64,000 nt of DNA from contig CALODJ010000009.1 in the NCBI GenBank assembly GCA_942492025.1, forward strand, positions 186,001-250,000. Reading direction: 5' to 3'. A program made the translations under genes and the position numbers. This document shows, one piece after another, positions 24,449-32,823 of the stretch (within the stretch, counting starts at the first letter, position 1; every line of letters starts with the position of its first letter). This DNA comes from JABDQW01 sp942492025 (lineage in GTDB: Bacteria > Pseudomonadota > Gammaproteobacteria > SZUA-229). The notes under the pieces are model-generated. The model was not told the DNA's origin and made no database searches. It saw nothing but the letters and a program-made list of their open reading frames with translations.

Positions 24449-25819
24449 ATGGAATACGACGTCATTGACGCCATTATCTCGCCTAAAACCCATCTGAATA
24501 TTTTATCCAGAACCGAGGTAAACAAGCTGCTCGATACCAGTCAGGGTGGTCTATACACGATCTTCCGAAATTGCTCATTGGCTGTATTGAATAGCGGAAG
24601 CAATCTGGATGATGGCAAGGAACTGCTGGAGCGATACAAATCATTCGATATCCGCGTACTACAGGAAGAACGCGGGATCAAGCTTGAATTAAAAAACGCC
24701 CCGGCAATTGCATTTGTTGATGGCAAAATGATCAAGGGAATCAATGAGCACCTGTTCGCTGTTTTGCGAGATATCATTTATGTCAGTGACGAGATTACTG
24801 GCAACCCGAACTTTGACCTGGAATCGGAAGATGGCATAACCAATGCTGTATTTCATATCTTGCGTAATGCGGAGATACTGCGACCAAACATCGAGCCTAA
24901 CCTGATTGTGTGCTGGGGCGGTCATTCGATTTCAAGGCAGGAGTATGATTATACCAAGGAAGTGGGCTATCAGATGGGCTTGCGCGGCCTTGACATATGT
25001 ACGGGATGCGGGCCAGGAGCAATGAAAGGCCCAATGAAAGGCGCAACAATTGGCCACTCAAAACAGCGCATCAGCCGAGGCCAATATCTTGGTATTACCG
25101 AGCCTGGCATTATTGCTGCCGAATCGCCCAATCCTATTGTGAATAACCTTGTCATACTGCCGGATATAGAAAAACGCCTTGAAGCGTTTGTTAGAACGGG
25201 ACATGGATTTGTCGTATTTCCCGGCGGCGTCGGAACTGCAGAAGAGATACTGTACATTCTCGGTATAATGTTGCACCCCGATAACAGCGAAATTCCTTTC
25301 CCGTTGATATTCACTGGGCCGGAAACGGCTGCAGGCTACTTCACTGAAATCGACCGCTTCCTGGCTGGCACCCTGGGAGAAGCGGCACGAAAACTTTACA
25401 CCATAATAATCAATGATCCGGTTCGCGTTGCGCGCAAAATTAAAGAAGGCGTCGAGGTGGTAAGGGACTTTCGCCGAGTCAATGATGATGCGTTTTATTT
25501 CAACTGGATGTTAACCATCGACGCTGCCTTTCAGAAACCATTTATGCCCACTCACGAAAACATGCGGAATCTGCAACTTGATAATCAACTCGATCATCAT
25601 CAATTAGCGGCCAACCTGCGCCGTGTTTTTTCCGGAATAGTGGCTGGTAATGTTAAAGATGAAGGCATTCGCGCCATAGAACAGCATGGACTGTTCGAAA
25701 TAAACGGTGACGCAAAAATAATGGGTCCCGTAGACGAACTGCTTTCTTCCTTCGTTAGTCAACGCCGGATGAAGCTGCCGGACAGTGAATACGTGCCCTG
25801 TTACAGAATTGTTAAATAG
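24449..25819 (+). CDS. ppnN: Pyrimidine/purine nucleotide 5'-monophosphate nucleosidase PpnN
   Basis: The 456-residue length and the motifs fit PpnN (YgdH): an N-terminal domain, then a Rossmann-like LOG-family core (LIVCWGGHSISRQEYDYT, CTGCGPGAMKGPMKGATIGH, VFPGGVGTAEEILYILG with the PGGxGTxxE motif at about residue 257) and a C-terminal domain. It hydrolyses nucleoside monophosphates to base and ribose 5-phosphate. In E. coli it is stimulated by (p)ppGpp. It stands alone in the cytosol. Confidence 0.9.
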   Translation: MEYDVIDAIISPKTHLNILSRTEVNKLLDTSQGGLYTIFRNCSLAVLNSGSNLDDGKELLERYKSFDIRVLQEERGIKLELKNAPAIAFVDGKMIKGINEHLFAVLRDIIYVSDEITGNPNFDLESEDGITNAVFHILRNAEILRPNIEPNLIVCWGGHSISRQEYDYTKEVGYQMGLRGLDICTGCGPGAMKGPMKGATIGHSKQRISRGQYLGITEPGIIAAESPNPIVNNLVILPDIEKRLEAFVRTGHGFVVFPGGVGTAEEILYILGIMLHPDNSEIPFPLIFTGPETAAGYFTEIDRFLAGTLGEAARKLYTIIINDPVRVARKIKEGVEVVRDFRRVNDDAFYFNWMLTIDAAFQKPFMPTHENMRNLQLDNQLDHHQLAANLRRVFSGIVAGNVKDEGIRAIEQHGLFEINGDAKIMGPVDELLSSFVSQRRMKLPDSEYVPCYRIVK

Positions 25820-25856
25820 AGTCTCGAATCACACACACATCTCTTGACTGTATCCA

Positions 25857-26456
25857 ATGAAACCCTATTCGGCTTCCTGTGACGAAAATCGAGATCCAAT
25901 ATTTTCCGTCATACAACCCTTACTGTCTGATTGTTCATCAGTTCTGGAAATAGGCACTGGCACCGGCCAGCACGCCGTCTACTTTGCGGAGAAGTTACCC
26001 CATTTATCGTGGTATACGAGTGACTGTACTGAATATCATGCCGGTATCAAAATGTGGTTGCAGGAAGCCCGACTTGATAACACATGTGGTCCATTCGATC
26101 TGAATGTCTCTACATCCACGTGGCCGCGACGAAAATTCGACGCTGTTTTTTCAGCGAACACAGCGCATATTATGCATTGGCCCGATGTTGAAGCCATGTT
26201 TGCTGGAATCGGTACAGTTCTGGCTAAACACGGTCGCTTCTTACTCTATGGCCCGTTTAACTATGCCGGAAAATTCACCAGTGACAGTAATGCCAGATTT
26301 GATGAATGGCTGAAGAGCAGGGACCCTGATAGCGGCATCAGAAATTTCGAAGATCTGGACGAGCTCGCGCATCATGCCGGTCTGGCCCTGCTAAATGATT
26401 ACGCAATGCCAGCAAACAACCGTATTCTTTATTGGGAAAAACAGCCGACTGCTTGA
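25857..26456 (+). CDS. DUF938 family SAM-dependent methyltransferase-like protein
   Basis: The product begins with the DUF938 signature (YSASCDENRDPIFSVIQPLL) and SVLEIGTGTGQHAVYFAEKL, the SAM-binding glycine motif. FDAVFSANTAHIMHW and GRFLLYGPFNYAGKFTSDSN complete the family pattern. Length (199 residues) fits. The substrate is unknown. It overlaps nothing and precedes cbiX by 37 bp. Confidence 0.85.
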   Translation: MKPYSASCDENRDPIFSVIQPLLSDCSSVLEIGTGTGQHAVYFAEKLPHLSWYTSDCTEYHAGIKMWLQEARLDNTCGPFDLNVSTSTWPRRKFDAVFSANTAHIMHWPDVEAMFAGIGTVLAKHGRFLLYGPFNYAGKFTSDSNARFDEWLKSRDPDSGIRNFEDLDELAHHAGLALLNDYAMPANNRILYWEKQPTA

Positions 26457-26493
26457 TGTAATATCAAGTCAGTCAGAGAATGAGGAGAAATCA

Positions 26494-26871
26494 GTGAATG
26501 CATTATTACTGGTTGCACACGGCAGCCGACTTCAACAATCAAATGATGAAGTTTCCTTACTATCAGATAAATTACGAGCTTCATGTCATGATGATTACAC
26601 TATCGTACGTACCGGATTTCTCGAGCTGGCTACGCCATCGATTCCCGATGGTATCGAACAATGCATCAGCGATGGCGCCACCCGGATCACCGTGCTGCCC
26701 TATTTTTTGAATTCTGGCCGGCATGTCGTCGAGGACGTGCCTGAAATCGTTGCTGTCGTATCTAAACAACACCCGGATATTGAGATCGTCGTCGCACCAC
26801 ACCTGGGTGCGTCATCATTGATGGTTGACTTGCTGATCGATTCGGCAAAGCAGGTCTCGTCCATCGGCTGA
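26494..26871 (+). CDS. cbiX: CbiX-type sirohydrochlorin chelatase
   Basis: GTG start at 26494 with GAGGAGAAA just upstream; the longer frame from 26395 is less likely. The 125-residue product has the short CbiX form: LLVAHGSRLQQSNDE with the metal-site His, TGFLELATPSIPDGIEQC, VLPYFLNSGRHVVEDVPEI with the second His, and PHLGAS. It would insert cobalt or iron into sirohydrochlorin during tetrapyrrole synthesis. Its stop codon lies inside a half-site of the family A end type (GAGATATGCGGGCT), so the extreme C-terminus could have been altered. Confidence 0.8.
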   Translation: MNALLLVAHGSRLQQSNDEVSLLSDKLRASCHDDYTIVRTGFLELATPSIPDGIEQCISDGATRITVLPYFLNSGRHVVEDVPEIVAVVSKQHPDIEIVVAPHLGASSLMVDLLIDSAKQVSSIG

Positions 26872-27344
26872 GATATGCGGGCTCGTGTTTTTACCATAAA
26901 CGCAAGCTGATAATAAACAGCCACTAAACTGCATTTCTCAGCTCGTCTGGCGGACCGACAGTCATTATTGATTTCCGACACCCATTCGTATTTTCTTACA
27001 CCGCTTGTCGGAAATATTTCCATTCATTGTTGATTTATTTTACACATCGCTCTATATTTGATCATGCCTCAAATGATATGGGCATATTGATGACTGGAGT
27101 TATAAGTCAATATATAATTTATTTATTAATTCTTTAATATCAAATAGTTTAAACATTCTCCGAAAGCTGATTCTCACAGATTTCGACCTCAAAAATGCGC
27201 AATATCATCGGTTAAAACGCTGAAATTGGCCAGATAAATAATATGCATAATGTGGCGTCTATTTAGACTAAGCCCGACATATAATGGTCAGTTTATATCC
27301 AGCGTATTAATGTTTAACTGGCTTCCATCTTATGGAGACGCTGC
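26872..27344. other. Gene-free AT-rich spacer with inverted repeats
   Basis: No gene was found. Just after the cbiX stop, GAGATATGCGGGCT and an inverted GCATTTCTCAGC (about 26930) resemble family A ends facing outward. A second inverted repeat with 10-bp arms, ATTTCCGACA (26971-26980) and TGTCGGAAAT (27006-27015), follows. The remaining roughly 300 bp is AT-rich and presumably holds the promoter of the DUF1631 gene. Confidence 0.5.
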
Positions 27345-29594
27345 ATGAGTGCTGATATTTATACACTAAAAACAGGCGACCACGTTACTCACGAGACAAT
27401 GAGTATAGGCACTGACTATGATGATCTGTTAGAGAATGTATTTAATCGTCTGAACGTACAGTTGCTTCAAAAAGTATCCCTGATGCTGAACAATGCGGAT
27501 AGCAGTCTTAATACCCTGACTGAGAATGCAGAGTCCGATGATATACAGTCAAAATGTTCAGAGTTAGTGCGGATTCTGCGTATCGAACGCAGCAACATCG
27601 ATAACGCATTATCCACAGCAATTAACCAGAAAATTAATAACAAGGAAAAATCTCAGGATGATGAGCTCAGCCTGGTTGATGAGGATGATATGGAAGAGAT
27701 GGTCGCAATCTCATCCATGTATTCCAACGCGATGAATATCTATGGCCAGGAGGTAAATAATCTGCAGGCTCGATTCGAGTATATTGAGCTTTCTTGCAAC
27801 AAAAAACTTGATAAACAAGCACTTGATCCACGGCACATCGGCGAGGCATTCCAGACCGCTCTGAAACAGCTTGATCTAACCCTTGAGTTAAAATTGCTAC
27901 TGTTCAAACTATTTGATATGGAAGTTTGTTCACGACTGGGTGAAATGTATAAATCACTCAATCAGGTATTCATTGATGCCGGTGTAATGCCTGAAGTTGT
28001 ATATCAAGCCAGAAATCCTGATTCTGACACCAGCGTTGATACTGATAAAAGCCAGCAAAACAATGATGGCATGACGGTACGTCAAGCCAAATACTATGAT
28101 CCCCAGAAGAATAAAGCAGACAATTTCATTCCACGCTCGAAGGAGGATATTAGTTACTTCATCAGTCAGTTCATGAATGGCTTCACGACCGCAGAAGGTG
28201 AAGATGTTCCGGAATCTTTCTCGATCATACCGACAGACAAGGACAATAATAATTGTTACTCTCGCAAGGAACTGATGAATGCGCTTTCAAAATTGCAGAG
28301 TAAGTTTATCAATAGTAAAAAAGCCTTCGACCGTATCGGTGCAGAACAGATAAAACGTGCAATTATGGCGGATATGGGGAGCCGCAACGGAGGTGCCGTT
28401 ACCAAAAGAGTCCATATTCTCGATGAAAGAAGTATAGATTTTGTCGGTATGATGTTCAGAGCGATAACCAGGGATGAAAGTATCTCCAGCATCATTACCA
28501 ATCTGCTTATGCGTTTGCAGATTCCGGTAATAAAAGTCGCAATGCTCGATCAAAGTCTGTTTTCCAATGACGAGCATCCTGCTCGTGAAACACTTGATCT
28601 TATATCCGAAGCAGGTAAGGGCATTACTGATAAGAACAACCATGTATACAATGAGTTAAATAGTATTGTTAATAGCGTTCTACAGGAATACAGTATCGAT
28701 ATTGCCAGCTTTGAACGTGCAGTTGCCGCATTACATACTCTGATAAACACCGAAAAAGAAATAGCCGCCGAAAACGAAAGAACAGAGCAACGCGAGATAA
28801 TCAGACAGCATGCGAGAGATGTTGTACTGACGGAAATGCGCTTTTTAACCTCAAATAAAAAATTACCGAAAAACGTACAACCACTCGTACTCAAACACTA
28901 TCCAACCATGATGTGCAAACGCTATATTCAGCACGGTAAAGAGAGTAGTGAATGGCTAGTGTCAATTATGTTACTGAAGTTATTGATGAAATGTTTACAG
29001 CCAATCAATAGTAAAGCGCAATGGCAATTGTTAAAAAATAATCATGCGCCGCTAGTAGAGGCTGTAAATGACGAGTTGTATGAAACCCAACAGGACAAGG
29101 AAGAAATTGATGCGCAGATTTCAGCCTTAAAACGAACCTTTGTTAAAATGCTGGATGACTATGGCTTCGAGCTGGCCGAAGAAACAACATCACCCAGCCA
29201 GGCAACCAATGCAGCACCGTATGTTGAAGAAGAAAACATCACTGCCGCTAATGAGGAATTCGAAATAGACGAGCATGATAAGGAGATTGCAAAAATTGAA
29301 GAACAGGCAAAAATTGCCCGGGATAAAATCTCGCGACTGCCAAGCACGCTGCATCCGGGCGCCTGGTTTGAAATTTTCAACGGCGAAGACAAGCCTGTAC
29401 GTCGTTTGAAACTGTCAGTTGTTCTCACAGAAGTAGCCAAACTCATTTTTGTCGATTGCCACGGTGTCAAGGTTATAGAGAAAGACGCTGGTGTATTTGC
29501 TGATGAACTGGAAAACAAATGTTCAAAATTTATTGCCGATCATTCTACATTTGAACATGCGCTGGGCACTGTCATACACAAACTGGCAGCTTAG
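27345..29594 (+). CDS. DUF1631 family protein
   Basis: The 749-residue product is largely helical and acidic, with the DUF1631 look: an early conserved helix region (NRLNVQLLQKVSLMLNNADS), then FDRIGAEQIKRAIMADMGS, VKVAMLDQSLFSNDEHPARE, long coiled-coil-like stretches near residues 600-690, and a C-terminal beta domain (LHPGAWFEIFNGEDKPVRRL, KLIFVDCHGVKV) that resembles a PilZ-like fold. Family function is unknown; a link to second-messenger signalling is only suggested by that C-terminal domain. The start has GGAGACGC upstream. A strong hairpin follows the stop. Confidence 0.8.
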   Translation: MSADIYTLKTGDHVTHETMSIGTDYDDLLENVFNRLNVQLLQKVSLMLNNADSSLNTLTENAESDDIQSKCSELVRILRIERSNIDNALSTAINQKINNKEKSQDDELSLVDEDDMEEMVAISSMYSNAMNIYGQEVNNLQARFEYIELSCNKKLDKQALDPRHIGEAFQTALKQLDLTLELKLLLFKLFDMEVCSRLGEMYKSLNQVFIDAGVMPEVVYQARNPDSDTSVDTDKSQQNNDGMTVRQAKYYDPQKNKADNFIPRSKEDISYFISQFMNGFTTAEGEDVPESFSIIPTDKDNNNCYSRKELMNALSKLQSKFINSKKAFDRIGAEQIKRAIMADMGSRNGGAVTKRVHILDERSIDFVGMMFRAITRDESISSIITNLLMRLQIPVIKVAMLDQSLFSNDEHPARETLDLISEAGKGITDKNNHVYNELNSIVNSVLQEYSIDIASFERAVAALHTLINTEKEIAAENERTEQREIIRQHARDVVLTEMRFLTSNKKLPKNVQPLVLKHYPTMMCKRYIQHGKESSEWLVSIMLLKLLMKCLQPINSKAQWQLLKNNHAPLVEAVNDELYETQQDKEEIDAQISALKRTFVKMLDDYGFELAEETTSPSQATNAAPYVEEENITAANEEFEIDEHDKEIAKIEEQAKIARDKISRLPSTLHPGAWFEIFNGEDKPVRRLKLSVVLTEVAKLIFVDCHGVKVIEKDAGVFADELENKCSKFIADHSTFEHALGTVIHKLAA

Positions 29595-29613
29595 CAATCA
29601 GGGAACGAGGGTC

Positions 29614-29668
29614 GAGGGTCGAGGAGAATTCATACAAAATGAATTTTTCCTCGAACCCTCATTTTAAA
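29614..29668 (+). terminator. Long hairpin after DUF1631 gene
   Basis: Arms from GAGGGTCGAGGAGAATTCAT (29614) and its imperfect inverse ATGAATTTTTCCTCGAACCC (ending 29660) enclose a short loop and are followed by ATTTTAAA. The stem is long, and it lies 20 bp after the stop codon, fitting a terminator or mRNA end hairpin. Confidence 0.7.
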
Positions 29669-29685
29669 TAAACACAACCGGGCGT

Positions 29686-29726
29686 TTTGCGTGTTATGCG
29701 GCTGACATTTTTTTACTTATCGTGTT
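29686..29726 (+). repeat. Short repeat shared with 32703-32745
   Basis: The stretch TTGCGTGTTATGCGGCTGAC, then a run of T, then ACTTATCGTG recurs in similar form at 32703-32745. Here it is followed directly by the family A element at 29727. Confidence 0.45.
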
Positions 29727-30042
29727 GCTAGCTCGCATTTCCCACCAGGATCACGGGAGCAGGCGCAGGATTCGTGTTCGTAAGCGCCGCCCTGGAGCGA
29801 AAAGCGTAGCAACACTTGGGCGAAGTGGCCGTAGGGTGCGCCGTGCGCACCGAAACAGCCCAGCACACTGAAGATTCACGGTGCGCACAGCGCACCCTAC
29901 GATCTCATGCAAACGAAGACCCGCCTGAACCATGATAGGCCTGTATGAATAACACACTGTATTTTTGATCATCCGAGCTTGACTCCAAAAAACCAATGCC
30001 TTACCAGTATTCCACGCCGCCTGGTGAGAAATGCGGGCTAGC
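29727..30042 (-). repeat. Family A repeat, copy 3 (complete)
   Basis: 316 bp with both ends intact: GCTAGCTCGCATTTCCCACC at the left and GGTGAGAAATGCGGGCTAGC at the right, inverted over about 23 bp. The internal inverted repeat lies at 29831-29900. CTAG occurs at both ends, as in copy 1. It is the best reference for the family. No coding frame inside it looks like a transposase. Confidence 0.9.
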
Positions 30043-30242
30043 AACACACATCCGACAAGTCACTGATTTCCCAACGAAATCGCTTTGCAACTGAAAAATG
30101 ACCTGAATTCATAATTCTCACCTGTGCCAAATTGGCAGGATAATTTTACATTTGTTAACAACAAGCCATTGAAAAAGTTGATATATTCAGCATATTAACA
30201 ATTACTAATAAAAAAGGATTTTGTTGTTTTGAGGTGAGTGAT

Positions 30243-30392
30243 ATGACGGTAAGAATATTCGTTGGTGAACATGAAGACGTGAAAGAACTTGCACAAGAGT
30301 ATCCGCAAGAGGCTTCCATTATTGAAGAAATGTTGAAGGCTGCAGAAGAAGAGGGGGCCGAAGAGGAGAGCGATAATACCACCGATACTTGA
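30243..30392 (+). CDS. Small acidic protein (49 aa)
   Basis: The ATG follows a very good ribosome site (GAGGTGAGTGAT). The 49-codon product begins MTVRIFVGEHEDVKELAQEY and ends with a strongly acidic tail (AAEEEGAEEESDNTTDT). It has no membrane segment. It could be a regulatory or adaptor peptide, but no family was recognised. Below about 60 codons it is easily missed. The outer-membrane protein gene follows 63 bp later. Confidence 0.6.
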   Translation: MTVRIFVGEHEDVKELAQEYPQEASIIEEMLKAAEEEGAEEESDNTTDT

Positions 30393-30455
30393 GGAATGAA
30401 CAGATATCATCATGTGATATGCTTGCCATGAATAGGAGCCTCAACAAGCAATTAC

Positions 30456-31058
30456 ATGCCACGCTTTCTTTTATTCTTTGCAGCATTTTTACACACTCAT
30501 ACAACCCTGATTCATGCACAGGAATTTGAAATCACACCCTATATCGGATGGCGCACCAGCAGCACACTCGAAGAGGAGGCAACCGGCCAGACCATTGATC
30601 TGAAGGAAACTCGGAGTTACGGCATTATTGTGTCGATGCAGCAAAAACCGGGGACCAATTACGATTTTCTGTTCTCTCGGCAAAACACTGAATTCGAGTC
30701 GGCCACATATCCGGCAAATACCACGTCACTGCGGTTTGACTATTACCACATTGGTGGCACAGTCTTTTATGATCACGATCAGTTCAATCCTTTTGTAACG
30801 GGCGGCCTGGGCGCAACGCACATATCACCCGCAAACGATATTTTTTCCTCGGAAACCCGATTTTCATTATCAATTGGTGGAGGACTCAAATTTCCAATAA
30901 CCCGGAACATCGGAATGCGTCTGGAAGTACGCGGTTACGGTACAGTTGCCGATGGCACTGGCAGCATACTATGCGCTAACGGTGCCTGTATCGCTAAATT
31001 CAACGGTAGCCTCTTTATGCAGTTTGAAGCCAATGCTGGCCTCTCCGTGGCCTTCTGA
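30456..31058 (+). CDS. Outer-membrane beta-barrel protein (200 aa)
   Basis: A signal peptide (MPRFLLFFAAFLHTHTTLIHAQ) is followed by alternating beta strands typical of small eight-stranded OmpA/OmpW-like barrels: FEITPYIGWRTSSTLEEEA, LRFDYYHIGGTVFYDHD, FVTGGLGATHISP, FSLSIGGGLKFPITRNIGMR, and the C-terminal strand FEANAGLSVAF ending in phenylalanine, as recognised by the Bam complex. AGGAG lies about 15 bases before the ATG. No specific ligand can be given. Confidence 0.75.
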   Translation: MPRFLLFFAAFLHTHTTLIHAQEFEITPYIGWRTSSTLEEEATGQTIDLKETRSYGIIVSMQQKPGTNYDFLFSRQNTEFESATYPANTTSLRFDYYHIGGTVFYDHDQFNPFVTGGLGATHISPANDIFSSETRFSLSIGGGLKFPITRNIGMRLEVRGYGTVADGTGSILCANGACIAKFNGSLFMQFEANAGLSVAF

Positions 31059-31229
31059 AACACAATATCAACGCCTGCAACCCATCTTAAATTCTGTCCA
31101 GCGCTTATGACAAAGAGGCGAGTGGAATTTTTTATTAATACGCTCGTCTTACATTTGACTGAAAATCAGTATTACGAATTAATCAATTAATACAGTAACA
31201 TATTGTATTTAGTTAAGACATTTTCTAAA

Positions 31230-31243
31230 TTGGCGCGCGCCAA
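31230..31243. promoter_or_regulatory. 14-bp perfect palindrome upstream of the rhodanese/PDO operon
   Basis: TTGGCGCGCGCCAA is a perfect inverted repeat 68 bp before the rhodanese start and just upstream of the -10 box. Its position suits an operator for a sulfide- or persulfide-responsive repressor (for example the BigR/SqrR ArsR-type proteins that control such operons), but the regulator is not in this window and the assignment is inference. Confidence 0.45.
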
Positions 31244-31263
31244 GATTGACCAGGAGGTCCGTG

Positions 31264-31269
31264 TATAAT
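31264..31269 (+). promoter_or_regulatory. -10 box TATAAT of the rhodanese/PDO operon
   Basis: TATAAT is preceded by TTGACC at 31246-31251, but the 12-bp gap is too short for a standard -35, so the -35 element is unclear and may need an activator. The position, about 40 bp upstream of the first start codon, is right for a promoter. Confidence 0.45.
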
Positions 31270-31310
31270 AGAATTCTAATATTGTTTTGAAGTCGTTGCG
31301 AGGTAACTAC

Positions 31311-31598
31311 ATGACACATGACATCAGATGCGATGAAATTCGCGAACTCGTGGAAAACGGTGGCCAGTTGATCGATGTCCGCTCCAACCAGGAATTCATT
31401 CAGGGCGCATTGAAACATGCCATTAACATGCCAGTGGAGTCGGTTCCCCATTTTGCCGAGACCATCGATAGAAACAAACCCGTAATGTTGTACTGTGTTT
31501 CAGGCATGCGTGCGAATGTGGTCAAGCGCTTCCTGGAATCGCTCGGATTTAACTATGTCTACAACCTCGGTGGCATAAGTCAGCTGGCGCATTGTTGA
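31311..31598 (+). CDS. Rhodanese domain protein
   Basis: Start at 31311 with GAGG upstream; the frame is open to 31287. A single rhodanese domain fills the 95 residues: GQLIDVRSNQEFIQGALKHA, INMPVE, and the active-site loop VMLYCVSGMRANVV with the catalytic Cys that carries persulfide. The C-terminal NLGGISQL matches the family end. It would transfer sulfane sulfur between thiols in the cytosol. The next gene, a persulfide dioxygenase, starts 2 bp after the stop, so the two probably act in one pathway. Confidence 0.85.
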   Translation: MTHDIRCDEIRELVENGGQLIDVRSNQEFIQGALKHAINMPVESVPHFAETIDRNKPVMLYCVSGMRANVVKRFLESLGFNYVYNLGGISQLAHC

Positions 31599-31600
31599 GC

Positions 31601-32293
31601 ATGCAGGTCCGCCAGTTATTCGACGCTGAAACCAGTACCTACAGCTACCTGCTGTGGGACGAACAAACCGGTGAAGCGGCTTTAATCGATTCAGTCGATA
31701 CACAGGTAGAACGTGATTTAAAACTCGTCGAGGAGTTGGGGCTTGATCTCAAGTACACACTGGAAACCCATATCCACGCGGACCATATTACCGGATCGGG
31801 GAAGATCAGGGAAAAACTGGGAACCGAGGCGGTCGTGCACAGAAACAGTCAGTCTGAATGTGCCGATCTGCTGCTGTCGGACGGCGATGCGATCCGGCTT
31901 GGAGATCAGGAAATTCACGTCCTTGAAACACCGGGTCACACGGACACCTGTGTTAGCTACCATGTCGATGGCATGGTATTCACAGGTGATACCTTGTTGA
32001 TTCGTGGCTGCGGCCGAACCGATTTCCAATCGGGTGATGCGGCCGTTCTGTACGACTCGATTCACACTAAATTGTTCTCACTCCCTGACAGTACGAGCGT
32101 GTATCCTGGGCATGACTACCGTGGCTTCAGCAACTCAACGATAGGCGAGGAGAAGGCTCACAATCCACGCCTGGGCAACAACCGGCCAAAAAGCGATTTT
32201 GTTGATTTGATGAACTCTCTGGACCTTGATCCGCCTAAGAAAATAGCTGAAGCTGTACCCGGTAATCTCAGGTGCGGGTTAAAACAGGGTTGA
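31601..32293 (+). CDS. Persulfide dioxygenase (ETHE1-like metallo-beta-lactamase fold)
   Basis: The start ATG 31601 is preferred over the TTG codons at 31592 and 31595. The product has the ETHE1/SdoA set of motifs: TLETHIHADHITGSGKIRE (metal ligands), ETPGHTDTCVSYHVDG, FTGDTLLIRGCGRTDFQSG, and VYPGHDYRGFSNSTIGEEK. Such enzymes oxidise glutathione persulfide to sulfite with an Fe(II) centre. It pairs with the preceding rhodanese and the following HMA protein in one operon. Substrate specificity among persulfides is not determined. Confidence 0.85.
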   Translation: MQVRQLFDAETSTYSYLLWDEQTGEAALIDSVDTQVERDLKLVEELGLDLKYTLETHIHADHITGSGKIREKLGTEAVVHRNSQSECADLLLSDGDAIRLGDQEIHVLETPGHTDTCVSYHVDGMVFTGDTLLIRGCGRTDFQSGDAAVLYDSIHTKLFSLPDSTSVYPGHDYRGFSNSTIGEEKAHNPRLGNNRPKSDFVDLMNSLDLDPPKKIAEAVPGNLRCGLKQG

Positions 32294-32307
32294 ACGGGAG
32301 AGTAGTC

Positions 32308-32589
32308 ATGGCTTACCAGATCCAAGTGGAAAACATCAAATGCGGCGGCTGCGCCTCAACGATACGCTCTAAACTGGAAGCGTTGGAAGGTGTTGATAAA
32401 GTTGATGTTGTTATCGAGCAGGGCATTGTCGATGTCAACGCTGCTGGCAGTACCCGTGAAGCCGTGACTGCCAAACTGCTCAAATTGGGATATCCGGAGA
32501 CTGGTACGGCAGAAGGTATAGCCGCTGCCACAGCTAAAGCCAAATCCTTCGTCAGCTGCGCTGTGGGCAGAATGCACCCCGAAGATTGA
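32308..32589 (+). CDS. Heavy-metal-associated (HMA) domain protein
   Basis: The ATG at 32308 follows GGGAGAG; an upstream frame from 32272 overlaps the dioxygenase gene and is rejected as the start. The first 70 residues are an HMA domain (QIQVENIKCGGCASTIRSKL, ALEGVDKVDV) with the CxxC metal site. A C-terminal extension (SFVSCAVG) adds one more cysteine. Metal, probably Cu(I), or thiol/persulfide handling would fit the operon. It closes the rhodanese/dioxygenase operon. Confidence 0.8.
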   Translation: MAYQIQVENIKCGGCASTIRSKLEALEGVDKVDVVIEQGIVDVNAAGSTREAVTAKLLKLGYPETGTAEGIAAATAKAKSFVSCAVGRMHPED

Positions 32590-32702
32590 AGCCGGGCGAG
32601 CCCCGCATCGTACCGCGTCGGCCATGCACGCATAAAATCCGTTGTAAATGCAAATCCCTGCGAGGTCATATCGTTCTCTGATGAGTAAAACGGGTTAAAC
32701 GT

Positions 32703-32762
32703 ATTTGCGTGTGTTGCAGCCAACATTTTTTTACTAACGAGCATTGCGGGCTTTTCGCCCGC
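32703..32762 (+). repeat. Short repeat plus hairpin before queA
   Basis: 32703-32745 is similar to 29686-29726 (TTTGCGTGT, then a GC-containing stretch, ACATTTTTTTACT and a GTTGC/CATTGC end). It is followed by the hairpin GCGGGC-TTTTC-GCCCGC (32746-32762). It separates the HMA gene from queA and may act as a terminator-like structure. Confidence 0.5.
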
Positions 32763-32823
32763 CGGTGAGTATTACAGGCTGTCTCTCTGGTACCCGAGAC
32801 CCGGTAGCTGTATCATCCGCGCG

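Noticed and set aside
31246..31269. TTGACC and TATAAT as a full sigma-70 promoter
   Set aside because: The gap between them is 12 bp, too short; only the -10 box is reported.
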